This document shows positions 18,503 to 27,511 of a stretch of 64,000 bases of DNA, piece by piece. The stretch is taken from positions 1,023,091 to 1,087,090 of the forward strand of contig NZ_LT976853.1 in NCBI RefSeq assembly GCF_900249755.1, written 5' to 3'. Below the pieces are notes generated by a model that saw nothing but the letters and a program-made list of their open reading frames with translations, made no database searches and was not told the origin of the DNA. The stretch comes from Cupriavidus taiwanensis. Lineage in GTDB: Bacteria > Pseudomonadota > Gammaproteobacteria > Burkholderiales > Burkholderiaceae. The translations under genes and the position numbers were made by a program. How positions within the stretch are numbered: the stretch's first letter is position 1; every line of letters begins with the position of its first letter.

Positions 18503-19696
18503 TCAGGTGCTCTTCGCGCGCAGCATCAGCCGGCGCAGCGGCGATGCGGTTTCGGTCCGGCTGCGCCGCTCCGCCTCGGCCGGGGTGCACAGCTGCGTGG
18601 CCATCGCCTGCAGCGCGCGCGTCATGGCGCTGCGCCGGCTCAGCTTGGCGACGGGCTCGCCATGGCTGATGGCCTCGTCCACCGCGGAGGGGTCGTCGGG
18701 CAGCGTGAACGCGGCCTTCATGCCGAAGATCTCTTCCATGGTCGCGCGCGGCATCTCATGCTTGCGGCCGGTGCGGTTGAGCACCAGGCGGACCTTGTCG
18801 GCGGGGTAGTGCAGGGCACTGAGGATATCGAGCAGCCTGCGGCCCGGACGACCGAAGGAAATCGCGGGTTCGGCCACCACGCAGATGCGGTCGCTGTGGT
18901 CCAGCACGCTGATCGACAGCGGGTCGATGCTCTGGCCCAGGTCGAAGATCACGAAGTCGTAGGCGGGCTGCACCACCGACAGGATCCACTCCAGCTTGTC
19001 CTTCTGGATCTGGCTGGCCTTGACCGGGTCGGATGCGCCCGCGAGCATGTCGAAGCCGTTGTCCACGTGCACCAGGCAGGCCTCGAGGAAGGCGCTGTCC
19101 ATGCGGTCGATCTGATTGCAGATCTCGGGCAGCGTGGACGGCGGGACCTTGTCGCTGACGATATAGGTCAGGTCGCCGAAGTGGCGGTTCAGGTCGACCA
19201 CCAGCACGCGCTTGCCAAGATGGCGCGCCAGTGCGTCGCCCAGGTTGGCCGCGATGAAGCTGGTGCCGGCGCCGCCCTTGCACGAGATCAGCGAAATCAG
19301 CTGCCCGTGGTCCTGCGCGCGCGGCACGTGCGACGCCTCCACGCGCCGCAGCGCCTCTGCCAGCTGGCCTTTGTCCAGTGGCCACGGCAGTACGTCGCGG
19401 ATGCCGGCGCGCATCGCCTTGATCAGTACCTCCGAGCCGGGTGCCGGCGTGATCAGGATGCAGGGCAGTTCGGGATGCTGCTGGCGCAGCAGTTCGATCG
19501 CCTGCATCTGCTGCGCGTTGATGGCGGGCAGTTCCAGGATCAACAGGTCCGCCATGCGCAGCCGGCTGGCGTGCAGCGGGAAGCGGCCCAGGCCCTCTTG
19601 CAGCGTCATGGCCTGGAAGTTGCCCACTGCGGCGCTGACCCGGTGGATCTCGGCAAGCCGGTCGGCGTCTTCGGAAACGATCAGAATTCTGAGCAT
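18503..19696 (-). CDS. tadZ: Tad pilus localisation protein TadZ (CpaE-like)
   Basis: 397 residues. The N-terminal about 120 residues are a degenerate receiver-like domain (MLRILIVSEDADRLAEIH...LLILELPAI). A MinD/ParA-like ATPase domain follows. Its P-loop SCKGGAGTSFIAANLG lacks the usual second Lys (GGxGKT becomes GGAGTS), as is common in TadZ. Members of this family position the Tad machine at the pole. AGGAG lies 6 bases before ATG 19696; an ATG at 19714 would add only six residues. Confidence 0.9.
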   Translation of the reverse strand: MLRILIVSEDADRLAEIHRVSAAVGNFQAMTLQEGLGRFPLHASRLRMADLLILELPAINAQQMQAIELLRQQHPELPCILITPAPGSEVLIKAMRAGIRDVLPWPLDKGQLAEALRRVEASHVPRAQDHGQLISLISCKGGAGTSFIAANLGDALARHLGKRVLVVDLNRHFGDLTYIVSDKVPPSTLPEICNQIDRMDSAFLEACLVHVDNGFDMLAGASDPVKASQIQKDKLEWILSVVQPAYDFVIFDLGQSIDPLSISVLDHSDRICVVAEPAISFGRPGRRLLDILSALHYPADKVRLVLNRTGRKHEMPRATMEEIFGMKAAFTLPDDPSAVDEAISHGEPVAKLSRRSAMTRALQAMATQLCTPAEAERRSRTETASPLRRLMLRAKST

Positions 19697-19719
19697 GATG
19701 TGCTCCTGGTTCATGCGCG

Positions 19720-20178
19720 CTAGTTGCAGATCTTGCCGCCGGTGGAAGAGTCAAGGCTCTCCCGCGGCAGCGTGGTCGAGAACGGGGGCAGCGACACCGT
19801 GATCGGCACCACCGGGATGAAGGTCTTGACCGAGACGTTGGCCACGCTGACGGTGACGGAGCGGCAGGTATTGCGCGCGGTATCGGCGTCGGCGTCGCAG
19901 CCGCTCGGTTCGAAGGCGACCTGGATATTGGTGGCCTTCAGCAAAGGCATCAGGTGCGTCATCCTGTCCTTGATGGCGGTGTCGGTGACGTCGCACACCA
20001 CCGCGATGCGCGCCCCCAGCCGGGTGGCTTCGCCGGCGGTGTTCCAGTAGAACAGCACGCGCGAAAACTCGGCGATGCCGATCAGCAGCATGAAGAAGAT
20101 GCTTGCCACCAGGGCGAACTCGATGGCGGCGGCGCCGCTCTGGCGCAAGCGCGGACGCGGGGCGCGGATCGGGCTCAT
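19720..20178 (-). CDS. TadE/TadF-like minor pseudopilin (second copy)
   Basis: 152 residues. The N terminus is RQSGAAAIEFALVASIFFMLLIGIAEFSR, with Gly followed by AAAIEF: a TadE-type pseudopilin signal with Glu at +5 of the mature form, then one hydrophobic helix and a periplasmic domain with three Cys. Its start overlaps the stop of the upstream tadE gene by 4 bases. It is most like TadF by position. The prepilin peptidase at 26652-27185 should process it. Confidence 0.85.
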   Translation of the reverse strand: MSPIRAPRPRLRQSGAAAIEFALVASIFFMLLIGIAEFSRVLFYWNTAGEATRLGARIAVVCDVTDTAIKDRMTHLMPLLKATNIQVAFEPSGCDADADTARNTCRSVTVSVANVSVKTFIPVVPITVSLPPFSTTLPRESLDSSTGGKICN

Positions 20179-20684
20179 AGCACCTGCCTCATGACGGTTG
20201 CGATATCGGAGAACGCCAGCGCGCCCACGTTGAGGTAGCTTTGCATCGGCGCGTAGGTGAAGCCCGAGATCTTCACTTCCACCAGGTTGATGGTCCCCGC
20301 CGGCGTGCCGGAGCTGCCCCCGCCCTCGTAGATGGCGACGTTGGCGAACTGCTTGCCGGCGCAGCCGGTCGAGTCGACGCGGTCGCAGACCACCACCATG
20401 GATGTGCTGAGACCTTTCACCAGCGCCGTGCCGCCGCAAGTGGTCTTGCCGTAGACGGCGACGCATTTCGCCTGCTCGACCGGGTAATTCGCCTCGCTGG
20501 GCGCGTATTGCGACAAAAAGCGCGCGGCGTCGCGCGTGGCCTTGGCCAGCGCGTTGTACTGGTAGATGGCGCGCCCGTACTCCGCCACCCCGGTCACCAG
20601 CATCAGCAAGGGCACCAGGACCAGCGCGAACTCCACGGCGACCGCGCCGCGTCGATTGCACCTGCGTTGCCAGCATCGCTTCAT
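20175..20684 (-). CDS. tadE: TadE-family minor pseudopilin
   Basis: 169 residues. The basic start MKRCWQRRCNRRG is followed by AVAVEFALVLVPLLMLVTGVAEY. This is the TadE prepilin signal (cleavage after Gly, Glu +5) and a single membrane helix, then a periplasmic domain with paired Cys. ATAGGAG precedes the ATG. It lies between tadG and the second TadE/F-like gene. Confidence 0.9.
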   Translation of the reverse strand: MKRCWQRRCNRRGAVAVEFALVLVPLLMLVTGVAEYGRAIYQYNALAKATRDAARFLSQYAPSEANYPVEQAKCVAVYGKTTCGGTALVKGLSTSMVVVCDRVDSTGCAGKQFANVAIYEGGGSSGTPAGTINLVEVKISGFTYAPMQSYLNVGALAFSDIATVMRQVL

Positions 20685-20693
20685 GATCGGCTC

Positions 20694-21950
20694 CTATTGC
20701 ACCAGCACCGGCACGCGCGGGCCGTTGCCCGTGCTGGAGCCGGGCACACCCTGGGTCGCGCACGGGCTGGTGGGATCCTTCGAATCGCCGAGGTACTCGA
20801 TGTAGGTCACATCCTTTGCGCTGGGCTCCTGCATCGGCTGCACCATCAGCATGCAGGCCCACGAGGCCACCGTGGCCTGCTTGGACGAGGCCAGCTCGTT
20901 GCAGTCCACCACCGGCACCTGTACCAGCCTGCGGTCGGCGCCCGCCTGGTGGACCTGCCGGGTCGACGGCGAGCCCTTGGTGACCAGTCCGGCGTTGGCG
21001 TCGGTCTGGTACGGCTCGTTGGCGGCGCGCTTCTGGATGAAGTCCGGGTAGGCGTTGCCGCCGTTGGGCGGATTCCATGACTTGACGCTGTAGGCATAGC
21101 CGGCAAAGTCGGGGGCGCCATGCTCCGGCCCCTTGTAAGAGCCGGTATAGAGCCCGAAGCGGGTATTCCACGCCGGTATCAGCGACGAAATGCTGCCCGG
21201 CTGGCCGACCTTGGATCCCACCACCGACATGTCGCACTGTCCGGAACCGGCAAGGAGTTCCGCCAGTTCGGAGGCGCCGCCTCCCGGGGGCGACAGGTCG
21301 GCCCAGCCGAAGCTGCCGGGACCGTACGGGTCCTTCTCGTCCTTCGAGCGGATCCAGTCGCCGCGGTTGTACGCGGTCCTGACCGGGTTCGCCGTCTGCG
21401 GCGTGCAGATGTAGACCGGGATGGCGCACGCGGTCTGCGCGCTGGTGGTGGTGGCGACCGCCATGGCATTGACGGTGCTGGGCTGGATATTCATCCCCGG
21501 CAGCGCATTGAGGACCTGGATGAACCAGTGCGCAATGCCGGTGCGCTCGGCCGTGCATCTGACGTACTTGATCTTGTCGAGCGCGTAGGGGACCTTGTCC
21601 TTGGTGTAGAAGGTGTTGTCCGGGCTGTCGCTGTACGAGACGTTGAGGTTCTCGAACATTTCCACGGCCTTGCCCTGGAACAAGGCCGCGTTGCTCGAGC
21701 CGGTGGTGAGGCCGGCCGCTTCGGAGACCAGCAGCGGCGTGGCCCCGGTGACGTCGCGCGCGGCCGCCAGCGCGCAGGCATCGACGCTGTTCTGCAGCTC
21801 GCTCTTGGTCACGAAGAGCTTGCCCAGGTCGAGCGCCAGCCCGACAAAGCCGATCAGCACGGCCAGCGACAGCCCGACGATGATGGCCACTGCGCCACGC
21901 TGGCGCTTGCGCCGCGTCAGCGTGGCTCGTGCAAAGCCCGATGCAGACAT
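20694..21950 (-). CDS. tadG: Tad pilus assembly protein TadG
   Basis: 418 residues. It begins with a basic stretch and RQRGAVAIIVGLSLAVLIGFVGLALDLGKLFVTKSELQN, which contains the TadG-type N-terminal membrane helix and the Flp-assembly TadG motif. The long extracytoplasmic C-terminal region has many Pro/Gly and several Cys and shows no clear von Willebrand domain. TadG is thought to help anchor or assemble the Flp pilus. GGGGGAGG lies before the ATG. Confidence 0.86.
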   Translation of the reverse strand: MSASGFARATLTRRKRQRGAVAIIVGLSLAVLIGFVGLALDLGKLFVTKSELQNSVDACALAAARDVTGATPLLVSEAAGLTTGSSNAALFQGKAVEMFENLNVSYSDSPDNTFYTKDKVPYALDKIKYVRCTAERTGIAHWFIQVLNALPGMNIQPSTVNAMAVATTTSAQTACAIPVYICTPQTANPVRTAYNRGDWIRSKDEKDPYGPGSFGWADLSPPGGGASELAELLAGSGQCDMSVVGSKVGQPGSISSLIPAWNTRFGLYTGSYKGPEHGAPDFAGYAYSVKSWNPPNGGNAYPDFIQKRAANEPYQTDANAGLVTKGSPSTRQVHQAGADRRLVQVPVVDCNELASSKQATVASWACMLMVQPMQEPSAKDVTYIEYLGDSKDPTSPCATQGVPGSSTGNGPRVPVLVQ

Positions 21951-21974
21951 GATCGCCTCCCCCGGTTCCGGTGC

Positions 21975-22313
21975 TCAGCGGCCGCCGCCGCCACCCATGC
22001 CCACGCCGCCATAGCCGCCGGCGCCGAAATCGATGGTCATCGACGGCGCCCCGCCTTGCTGGCCCTTCGACAGCGAGCGGTCGAAGTTCTTCATCGCCGC
22101 CACGGCGGTCTTGCCGTCGGTGCCGGTGACGGTCGGCAGGCCGGCCGGTGCGTCCGGGTTGATGATCTGCATCTGCGTGACGGTGGCCAGCGCGACGCCG
22201 CGCTGAGCGTCCCAGACGGGCGTCGTGGTCATGCAGGCTGACAGTCCGAGGCAAGCCAGTCCGCCCAGTACCACCACAGTGGCGCCGCGCGAAAGCTTCA
22301 GGGTCTTGTTCAT
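21975..22313 (-). CDS. Tad-locus lipoprotein, Gly-rich C terminus
   Basis: 112 residues. The signal peptide ends in the lipobox LSAC, so Cys27 should be lipidated. A short middle domain follows, and the end is Gly-rich (GAGGYGGVGMGGGGGR). It lies between the secretin and tadG. By position it could be a pilotin or assembly lipoprotein for the secretin, but it does not show a recognisable TadD TPR pattern. Function unknown. Confidence 0.8.
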   Translation of the reverse strand: MNKTLKLSRGATVVVLGGLACLGLSACMTTTPVWDAQRGVALATVTQMQIINPDAPAGLPTVTGTDGKTAVAAMKNFDRSLSKGQQGGAPSMTIDFGAGGYGGVGMGGGGGR

Positions 22314-22346
22314 GGTCGTTCTCCGGTTCTGCTGGTGCGCGGCGGA

Positions 22347-24206
22347 TCAGTTGCCGCCCGATGCGGTGCGGCCGGCGGTGGCCGTGGCCCTTGCCTGAGC
22401 CAGGCGGGCAGCGGTGGCTTCGATGCGGGCAATGCGCGCGGCGGTGTCTTCGGCGGGTGGTGTCGCCACCGTGCTGCTGCGGGCCGGTGCCGCCGGCGCG
22501 GGCAGGGACGGACGCGGGCTGGCTGCCGCCGCGGGTTGCGCGGTAGCCGGCGCCGGATCCTCCAGCGGCCTGCCGGTCGGCACGGCCGAGACCGCAGTCG
22601 CCGGCGCGCCTTCGCTGCGCGGTGCCGCGGGCGGTGCGGCCGGCACCGCGGCCGGCGCGGCGGGCTGCGACGGCGCCGGGGCGGGCTGGGTCGGACGCTT
22701 GCCGTCGCCTTCCATATTGCCCATGAAGTACAGCGACAGCGGGTTGGGCGTGGAGAAGCTGTCGGTCGGCAGCGGGTAGTTGCTGGTCTGCATCGGCTTG
22801 ACCAGGCGCGGCGTGATGATGAACACCAGCTCGGACAGGTCCTGCTGGTATTGCGTGCTGCGGAACAGCGTGCCCAGCACCGGCACTTCGCCGGCGCCCG
22901 GCAGCGCCTTGAGCGAGCCGCGCGCGCTGTCGGTCAGCAGGCCGCCGATGGCGAAGCTCTCGCCGTCGCGCATCTGCACGGTGGTCGAAGCGCGGCGGGT
23001 GGTGATGACCGGCAGGATGGTCTGGCCTGCCAGCGTGCCGCCACGGATGGTGGCGCCCGTGGGCGAGAGCTCGGACACTTCCGGCGCAACCTTCAGGTGG
23101 ATGCGGCCATTGGCCAGCACCGTGGGCGTGAACTTCAGGCCGACGCCGAACTCTTCTTCCTGCAGCGTGACGGTGCCCGCGCCGTTCAGCACGTTGGCCT
23201 GCGCCACCGGGATATAGATCTTGCCGCCCGCCAGGAAGCTCGCTTCCTGCCCGCTGATGGTAACGAGGTTCGGCTCGGCCAGGATCTTGACCAGGCTGTC
23301 GTTCTTCTGCGCGTCGAGAGCGAACTCGAACGGCCGGTTGTTGGCCTTGCTGCCGAAGATCGCTGTCGATGCACCGGTCAGCAGCGACGTCACCAGGCCG
23401 CCGCTCCAGGAGCCGAAGCCGCCCTGCAGGTTCACCGCGGAACCGAGCTGGTTCAGCAGCGTCTTGGAGACTTCGGCCACCTTCACTTCCAGCATCACCT
23501 GCTGCGGCGTGTCGACCGACAGCATGTTCAGCACGCTGCCCTTCTTGTTGCCGTCGCCGCCCTGCGCCGCATTGGCGTAGGCCTGCGCGATCTCCATGGC
23601 CTGCTGCGCCGCCTGCGCGTTGGTGACACTGCCGGTCAGCACGAGGTTGTCCGCCGCCGTGGTCACGCGGATGCCGGGCTCGCCGGGCAGCAGCTGGCCG
23701 AGCGAGGTCTGCAGCCCGCCGGCATCGGCGTTGACCACCACGTTGATGATGCTGCAGCTGCCGCTGCGGCCCTGCACGATCATGTTGGTGGTGCCCACCG
23801 TGCGGCCCAGCACATAGAGCGTCTGCGGCGCCACCATGGTGGCCTGCACCACGCCCGGGTTGCCCAGGGTACGGTTGCGCACCGGCTCCTGCAGCGTGAT
23901 CAGCTGCGACTTGCCGACCGGAACGACCACGCTCGATTCACTGCGGATGGCGCCCGTGCAGTTGGGCCCGCGCGCCTCCGCGGCCGGCGCGGCCGGTGCC
24001 TGCGCGGCCGGCGCGGCGCCGGGCGTCATGCTGATGGTCATCTGCATCGGGCCCTGGGGCGCCCTGGCGGCGGCCGGTGCTGTGGCCTTGGTCAGGTTGC
24101 CGGCCTCGACTGCGGCCTGCGCCGCGGCGGCAAGAGGCGTGCACAGGATGGCGGCCAGCACCAGGATGCGGGTGCCGCCGGCGGCTTCGGATCGTGTCTG
24201 GTTCAT
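22347..24206 (-). CDS. rcpA: Tad outer-membrane secretin RcpA (CpaC)
   Basis: 619 residues. Signal peptide (LVLAAILCTPLAAAAQA), then the BON/pilus N-domain (VPVGKSQLITLQEPVRNRT with NMIVQGRSGSCSIINVVV), then the secretin domain (PQQVMLEVKVAEVSKTLLNQLG ... VPVLGTLFRSTQYQQDLSELVFIITPRLV), and a Pro/Ala-rich tail of about 120 residues. It forms the outer-membrane channel for the Flp pilus. ATG 24206 has GGGGGAG upstream; the frame extends to 24281 without a better start. The long Pro/Ala tail is unusual for the family. Confidence 0.93.
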   Translation of the reverse strand: MNQTRSEAAGGTRILVLAAILCTPLAAAAQAAVEAGNLTKATAPAAARAPQGPMQMTISMTPGAAPAAQAPAAPAAEARGPNCTGAIRSESSVVVPVGKSQLITLQEPVRNRTLGNPGVVQATMVAPQTLYVLGRTVGTTNMIVQGRSGSCSIINVVVNADAGGLQTSLGQLLPGEPGIRVTTAADNLVLTGSVTNAQAAQQAMEIAQAYANAAQGGDGNKKGSVLNMLSVDTPQQVMLEVKVAEVSKTLLNQLGSAVNLQGGFGSWSGGLVTSLLTGASTAIFGSKANNRPFEFALDAQKNDSLVKILAEPNLVTISGQEASFLAGGKIYIPVAQANVLNGAGTVTLQEEEFGVGLKFTPTVLANGRIHLKVAPEVSELSPTGATIRGGTLAGQTILPVITTRRASTTVQMRDGESFAIGGLLTDSARGSLKALPGAGEVPVLGTLFRSTQYQQDLSELVFIITPRLVKPMQTSNYPLPTDSFSTPNPLSLYFMGNMEGDGKRPTQPAPAPSQPAAPAAVPAAPPAAPRSEGAPATAVSAVPTGRPLEDPAPATAQPAAAASPRPSLPAPAAPARSSTVATPPAEDTAARIARIEATAARLAQARATATAGRTASGGN

Positions 24207-24271
24207 TTTGAATCTCCCCCCGGAGAGGCTGTGTTGCAGCTCAGAATTCGTGGATGCGTGGGTGCAGGCGC

Positions 24272-25111
24272 TCAGAAGCATTCGATGCCGCCCTGCATGC
24301 CTGCCAGCACGCCGATGCAGTTGCCGCGGGCGGGCGCTGCCGCCACCGTGCGCGTCTTGACCACGGTGCGGGTCTCGGTCTTTGTCACGACCTTGGCCGG
24401 TGCCTCGGGTGCCTTGCCCAGCAGCGTTCCCTTGGTGGCGCCGCCGGTGTTGATGTCGGCCACGTCGAGCTGGTTGCGCAGCACCAGCGAGAGCGTGCCC
24501 ACGCTGCGCGCCACGTCGAGCTTCTCGGCCTGGTCGGGCGTGACTTCGAGGGTCACGGCGTTGACCACCTTGGGCTGGGTTTCGTCGCGGCTGACCTGCT
24601 GCGCGACCGCCAGCACCAGGATCTTCTCGAGCACGATCTTCGAGATGCTGCTGTTCTGGTTGCTCTTCGCTTCTTCGTTGGTGTTGACGATCACGTCGAC
24701 GTAGTTGCCCGGCAGCGCGAAGCCGGCCACGCCCACCACGTCGTTGACGCGGACCGTGATGGCGCGCTTGCCGTCGTTGATCACCGCCGACAGCCCGCCC
24801 TTGGTGCCGACCGGTGCCAGCTTGGCGTCCAGGATCGGTTCGCCGCGCTGCAGGCTGGTGCGGACCACGCGACCTTCCAGCGCCTTCAGGTCAGTGAAGG
24901 CACCGGGCGGCACGCTGCCCGCCGGCCAGCTGACCATGCGCAGTTGCCCGCCATTGAGCGGCTGGCCCAGGTTGAGGTCGTTGGCCGCCACCACCACCTG
25001 CTTCACGGAGCCGGACGACTGCTGCACCAGCCATCGCGACGCCGATACCACCGCCGCCACGCCGGCGACCAGGGCGATCAGCAGCATCAGGATTGCGCGT
25101 GTGTTCTTCAT
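24272..25111 (-). CDS. cpaB: Flp pilus assembly protein CpaB (RcpC)
   Basis: 279 residues. One N-terminal membrane segment (ILMLLIALVAGVAAVVSA), then an SAF domain (VVAANDLNLGQPLNGGQLRMVSWP...RVVRTSLQRGEPIL), then the RcpC/CpaB C-terminal domain (VNDVVGVAGFALPGNYVDVIV). It is periplasmic and lies next to the secretin gene, as usual. GGGGAGAG precedes the ATG. Confidence 0.92.
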   Translation of the reverse strand: MKNTRAILMLLIALVAGVAAVVSASRWLVQQSSGSVKQVVVAANDLNLGQPLNGGQLRMVSWPAGSVPPGAFTDLKALEGRVVRTSLQRGEPILDAKLAPVGTKGGLSAVINDGKRAITVRVNDVVGVAGFALPGNYVDVIVNTNEEAKSNQNSSISKIVLEKILVLAVAQQVSRDETQPKVVNAVTLEVTPDQAEKLDVARSVGTLSLVLRNQLDVADINTGGATKGTLLGKAPEAPAKVVTKTETRTVVKTRTVAAAPARGNCIGVLAGMQGGIECF

Positions 25112-25155
25112 GATGACTCTCCCCTACAGTTGTCCCGAGTATTCGGTAGTGCAGT

Positions 25156-26574
25156 TCAGCTGGCGGCGCGGTGATCGTCCGCCCATCGGTGAGCGGCGCC
25201 CAGATGCGGCATCGGTTCGGCCGGAGTGCGCAGTCCGTAGTAGCTCTGCCACGCCGACACCAGCCCGGCCTCGGTGACCTGCGTGGCCTGCCCGTGGTAG
25301 CGCACCCCGGAATCCACCAGGCGCAGCAGGTCGCGCGGAATGCACGCCAGCAGCGGCGTATCGCTGGCGTAGTGAAGGCTGTCGACCAGGAAATCGAACA
25401 CCGCGTCGGTGCTGGTCAGCCCGAATTCGGCGACGGTGCGGTGATAGATCTCGCGGTAGTCGTCCACCGACAGCGGCCCCACATAGAGCTTGCTGCCCAG
25501 CCGGCGCAGGAAGGCATCGTCGCCGAGCGCCGTCGGCTCGAGATTGGTAGAGAACACCGGCCAGACGTCGAACGGAACGGAGAAGCGCACGCCCGTATGC
25601 AGCGTGAACATGTCGACCGAGCGGTCCAGCGGCACGATCCACCGGTTCAGCAGGTCGGCGACGCCGACCAGTTGCCGGCCCAGGTCGTCGACGATGTAGA
25701 TGCCGTTGTTGGCCTTCATGTGCGGGGGCGCCTGGTAGAAGCCGGAGGCGCGGTCATAGCGCAGGTCCAGCATCGACAGCGTCAGCTCGCCGCCGGACAG
25801 CACCACCGGGCGGTGGCACAGCGTCCAGCGCCGATCCAGCGAGCGGTGCGCCAGCGAGGCTTCGCTGTCGTCGAAGGGCACATGGACCAGCGGGTCGAAC
25901 ACCTGGACGATCTCGCCGCCCACGGTGATCGCGTGCGGCACCGGCACCGCGCCGGGCAGCAGCGTGCCCAGCCGTTGTGCCAGGTAGGTCTTGCCGCTGC
26001 CGGCCGGTCCGTAGATCATCAGCGCGCGGCAAGTGTTCAGCGCCATGCCGATCGAATCGAGCAGCTGCACCGGGATCACCAGGTCATGGAAGGCCGCGGT
26101 GACGTCGGCCTTGGTCACGCTGGCGTGGTTGACGGAGTGATGCCTGACGGCGTCGATATACGCGTCGAGCGTGACCGGCGCCGTGCCGACATAGCTGCAG
26201 CGCGCCGCGGCTTCGGCCGCGCGGGCATAGCCTGCATCGGTCAGGCGGAAACGCACATCCAGGTCGCTGGCGCCGCGGTGCGCGATCTCCAGCAGGCGCT
26301 CGCGCACGGCGACGGCGGCGATCTCATTGACCACCAGTGCCGGCAGCTTGAGCGTGTCGGTCAGTACCGCCAGCGTGACGGTGCGGTGCTGGTAGGCGGA
26401 CTTCATCAGCAGCCCGAGCAGCTGCGCGATCTCAAGCCCGGTATCGGCGATCGTGCGCGGCAGCACGTGCCACGGCGGCAGCGGCGGCGTGCCATGCTCG
26501 GCGCGAACATTCCTGCCGGTCGCGACGGGCTCGAGGAGCCGTGGTGCGTGACCTGTGTCGTGATGCTCGTTCAT
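25156..26574 (-). CDS. AAA+ ATPase of the Tad locus, function unknown
   Basis: 472 residues. The Walker A is IYGPAGSGKTYLAQRL at about residues 187-202. The Walker B/sensor region includes NNGIYIVDDLGRQ and VFSTNLEP. It thus resembles a MoxR/AAA-type ATPase rather than the secretion ATPase TadA. The N-terminal 150 residues look like a winged-helix domain (LLGLLMKSAYQHRTVTLAVLTDTLKLP...LRFRLTDAGYARA-like). It lies between cpaB and the prepilin peptidase gene, inside the Tad operon, and is not part of the classical Tad set. A remodelling or regulatory role in pilus assembly is an inference. Confidence 0.82.
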   Translation of the reverse strand: MNEHHDTGHAPRLLEPVATGRNVRAEHGTPPLPPWHVLPRTIADTGLEIAQLLGLLMKSAYQHRTVTLAVLTDTLKLPALVVNEIAAVAVRERLLEIAHRGASDLDVRFRLTDAGYARAAEAAARCSYVGTAPVTLDAYIDAVRHHSVNHASVTKADVTAAFHDLVIPVQLLDSIGMALNTCRALMIYGPAGSGKTYLAQRLGTLLPGAVPVPHAITVGGEIVQVFDPLVHVPFDDSEASLAHRSLDRRWTLCHRPVVLSGGELTLSMLDLRYDRASGFYQAPPHMKANNGIYIVDDLGRQLVGVADLLNRWIVPLDRSVDMFTLHTGVRFSVPFDVWPVFSTNLEPTALGDDAFLRRLGSKLYVGPLSVDDYREIYHRTVAEFGLTSTDAVFDFLVDSLHYASDTPLLACIPRDLLRLVDSGVRYHGQATQVTEAGLVSAWQSYYGLRTPAEPMPHLGAAHRWADDHRAAS

Positions 26575-26651
26575 TGCCTTCCCCCGTTCCTGATCAGTTC
26601 GTTCTTGTTGCCGCAGCGCCCCGCTGCTGGCGGTGCGCCGCCTGGCTTGCG

Positions 26652-27185
26652 TCATGTGCCTGCGAACAGCATGGTCAGCGTTCCCGCGGCAATCGCCACG
26701 CCGTAGGGCATGGAGCCGGCGGAAATCCCGGCCTGGGGCCGCGCGGAGCCGGCGCCGGGCGTCACGGAGGCTTTCAGCATGTGTCCCACGCGGGCCAGGG
26801 TGGAGCGCCCTTGTCCGGTCGCAAATACCTGGACCAGGGCCCACAGCCCGCCGATCACGAAGGTGGCCAGCGCAATCTTCAGGGCCATGCCGACGCCCAG
26901 CCAGGCGCCCACGGCGGCCATCAGCTTGACGTCGCCGGCCGCCATGCCGCGCAGCAGGTAGAAGGGCAGGAACAGCACAAGGCCCACCATCCAGCCCGAC
27001 AGCCACGCGAGCGCGCCGCCGGCCAGGCCGTGCATGGCTGCCATCACGGGCAGCGCGGCGATCCAGGCGCCGAAGGTCAGCCAGTTGGGAATGCGCCGCC
27101 GCTGCAGGTCGATGGCCGCGGCGGTGAGCACGATGCCGATCGTGGCAGGGCCGATGAAGGGCGCGAGGGCGGTGGCGGCTTGCAT
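26652..27185 (-). CDS. tadV: Flp prepilin peptidase TadV (CpaA), A24 family
   Basis: 177 residues with several membrane helices. The two catalytic aspartates of aspartic prepilin peptidases are visible: Asp26 in AAAIDLQRRRIPNW and Asp85 in the GxGD-type motif AAGDVKLM. It is a short form without the N-methylation domain, typical of Tad loci. It cleaves Flp and TadE/F prepilins in the inner membrane. It lies directly after the two flp genes. Confidence 0.92.
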   Translation of the reverse strand: MQAATALAPFIGPATIGIVLTAAAIDLQRRRIPNWLTFGAWIAALPVMAAMHGLAGGALAWLSGWMVGLVLFLPFYLLRGMAAGDVKLMAAVGAWLGVGMALKIALATFVIGGLWALVQVFATGQGRSTLARVGHMLKASVTPGAGSARPQAGISAGSMPYGVAIAAGTLTMLFAGT

Positions 27186-27244
27186 GGTGAGGGGCGCTGG
27201 CGGCTTGGTTGTGTTCGGGTATGGGGTGGCCGGATGCGGAACGC

Positions 27245-27418
27245 TTAAGGCATCTTGCCGGCGATCCGCTCGTACATGCCTTGCACGCTCTCGCCGAGCG
27301 TCACCACGGTGCCGAAAATGGCCATGGCGATCAGGCTGCCGAGCAATGCGTATTCAATCGACGTGACACCGTGGTCGTCGCGCAGAAAGCCGGTTGACCT
27401 GGCGATGAGCTTTGACAT
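27245..27418 (-). CDS. Second Flp-family prepilin (57 residues)
   Basis: A short gene from ATG 27418 to TAA 27245. The N terminus MSKLIARSTGFLRDDHG is followed by VTSIEYALLGSLIAMAIFG: a Flp cleavage site after Gly17 with the Glu22-Tyr23 pair of type IVb pilins and one hydrophobic helix. The C terminus is short (MYERIAGKMP). It lies 59 bases before tadV and 93 bases after flp1. It may be a minor or alternative pilin subunit. Confidence 0.88.
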   Translation of the reverse strand: MSKLIARSTGFLRDDHGVTSIEYALLGSLIAMAIFGTVVTLGESVQGMYERIAGKMP

Positions 27419-27511
27419 CTGGTGTCTCCGGTGTTTGTGTTGTCTGTATTCGGTTGGGCCGCGTGCCGCATGACCGCCCGGAGCCGGGCAGCCATGCGGG
27501 CTCGCCGGCTA

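Noticed and set aside
20179-22254. Long N-terminal extension of the TadE/F-like gene into tadE, tadG and the lipoprotein region
   Set aside because: The extension is Arg/Gly-rich and antisense-like in composition. The pseudopilin signal begins near 20178, so the short start is right.
22335-24704. A 789-residue plus-strand frame over the secretin and cpaB genes
   Set aside because: It is antisense to two well-recognised Tad genes.
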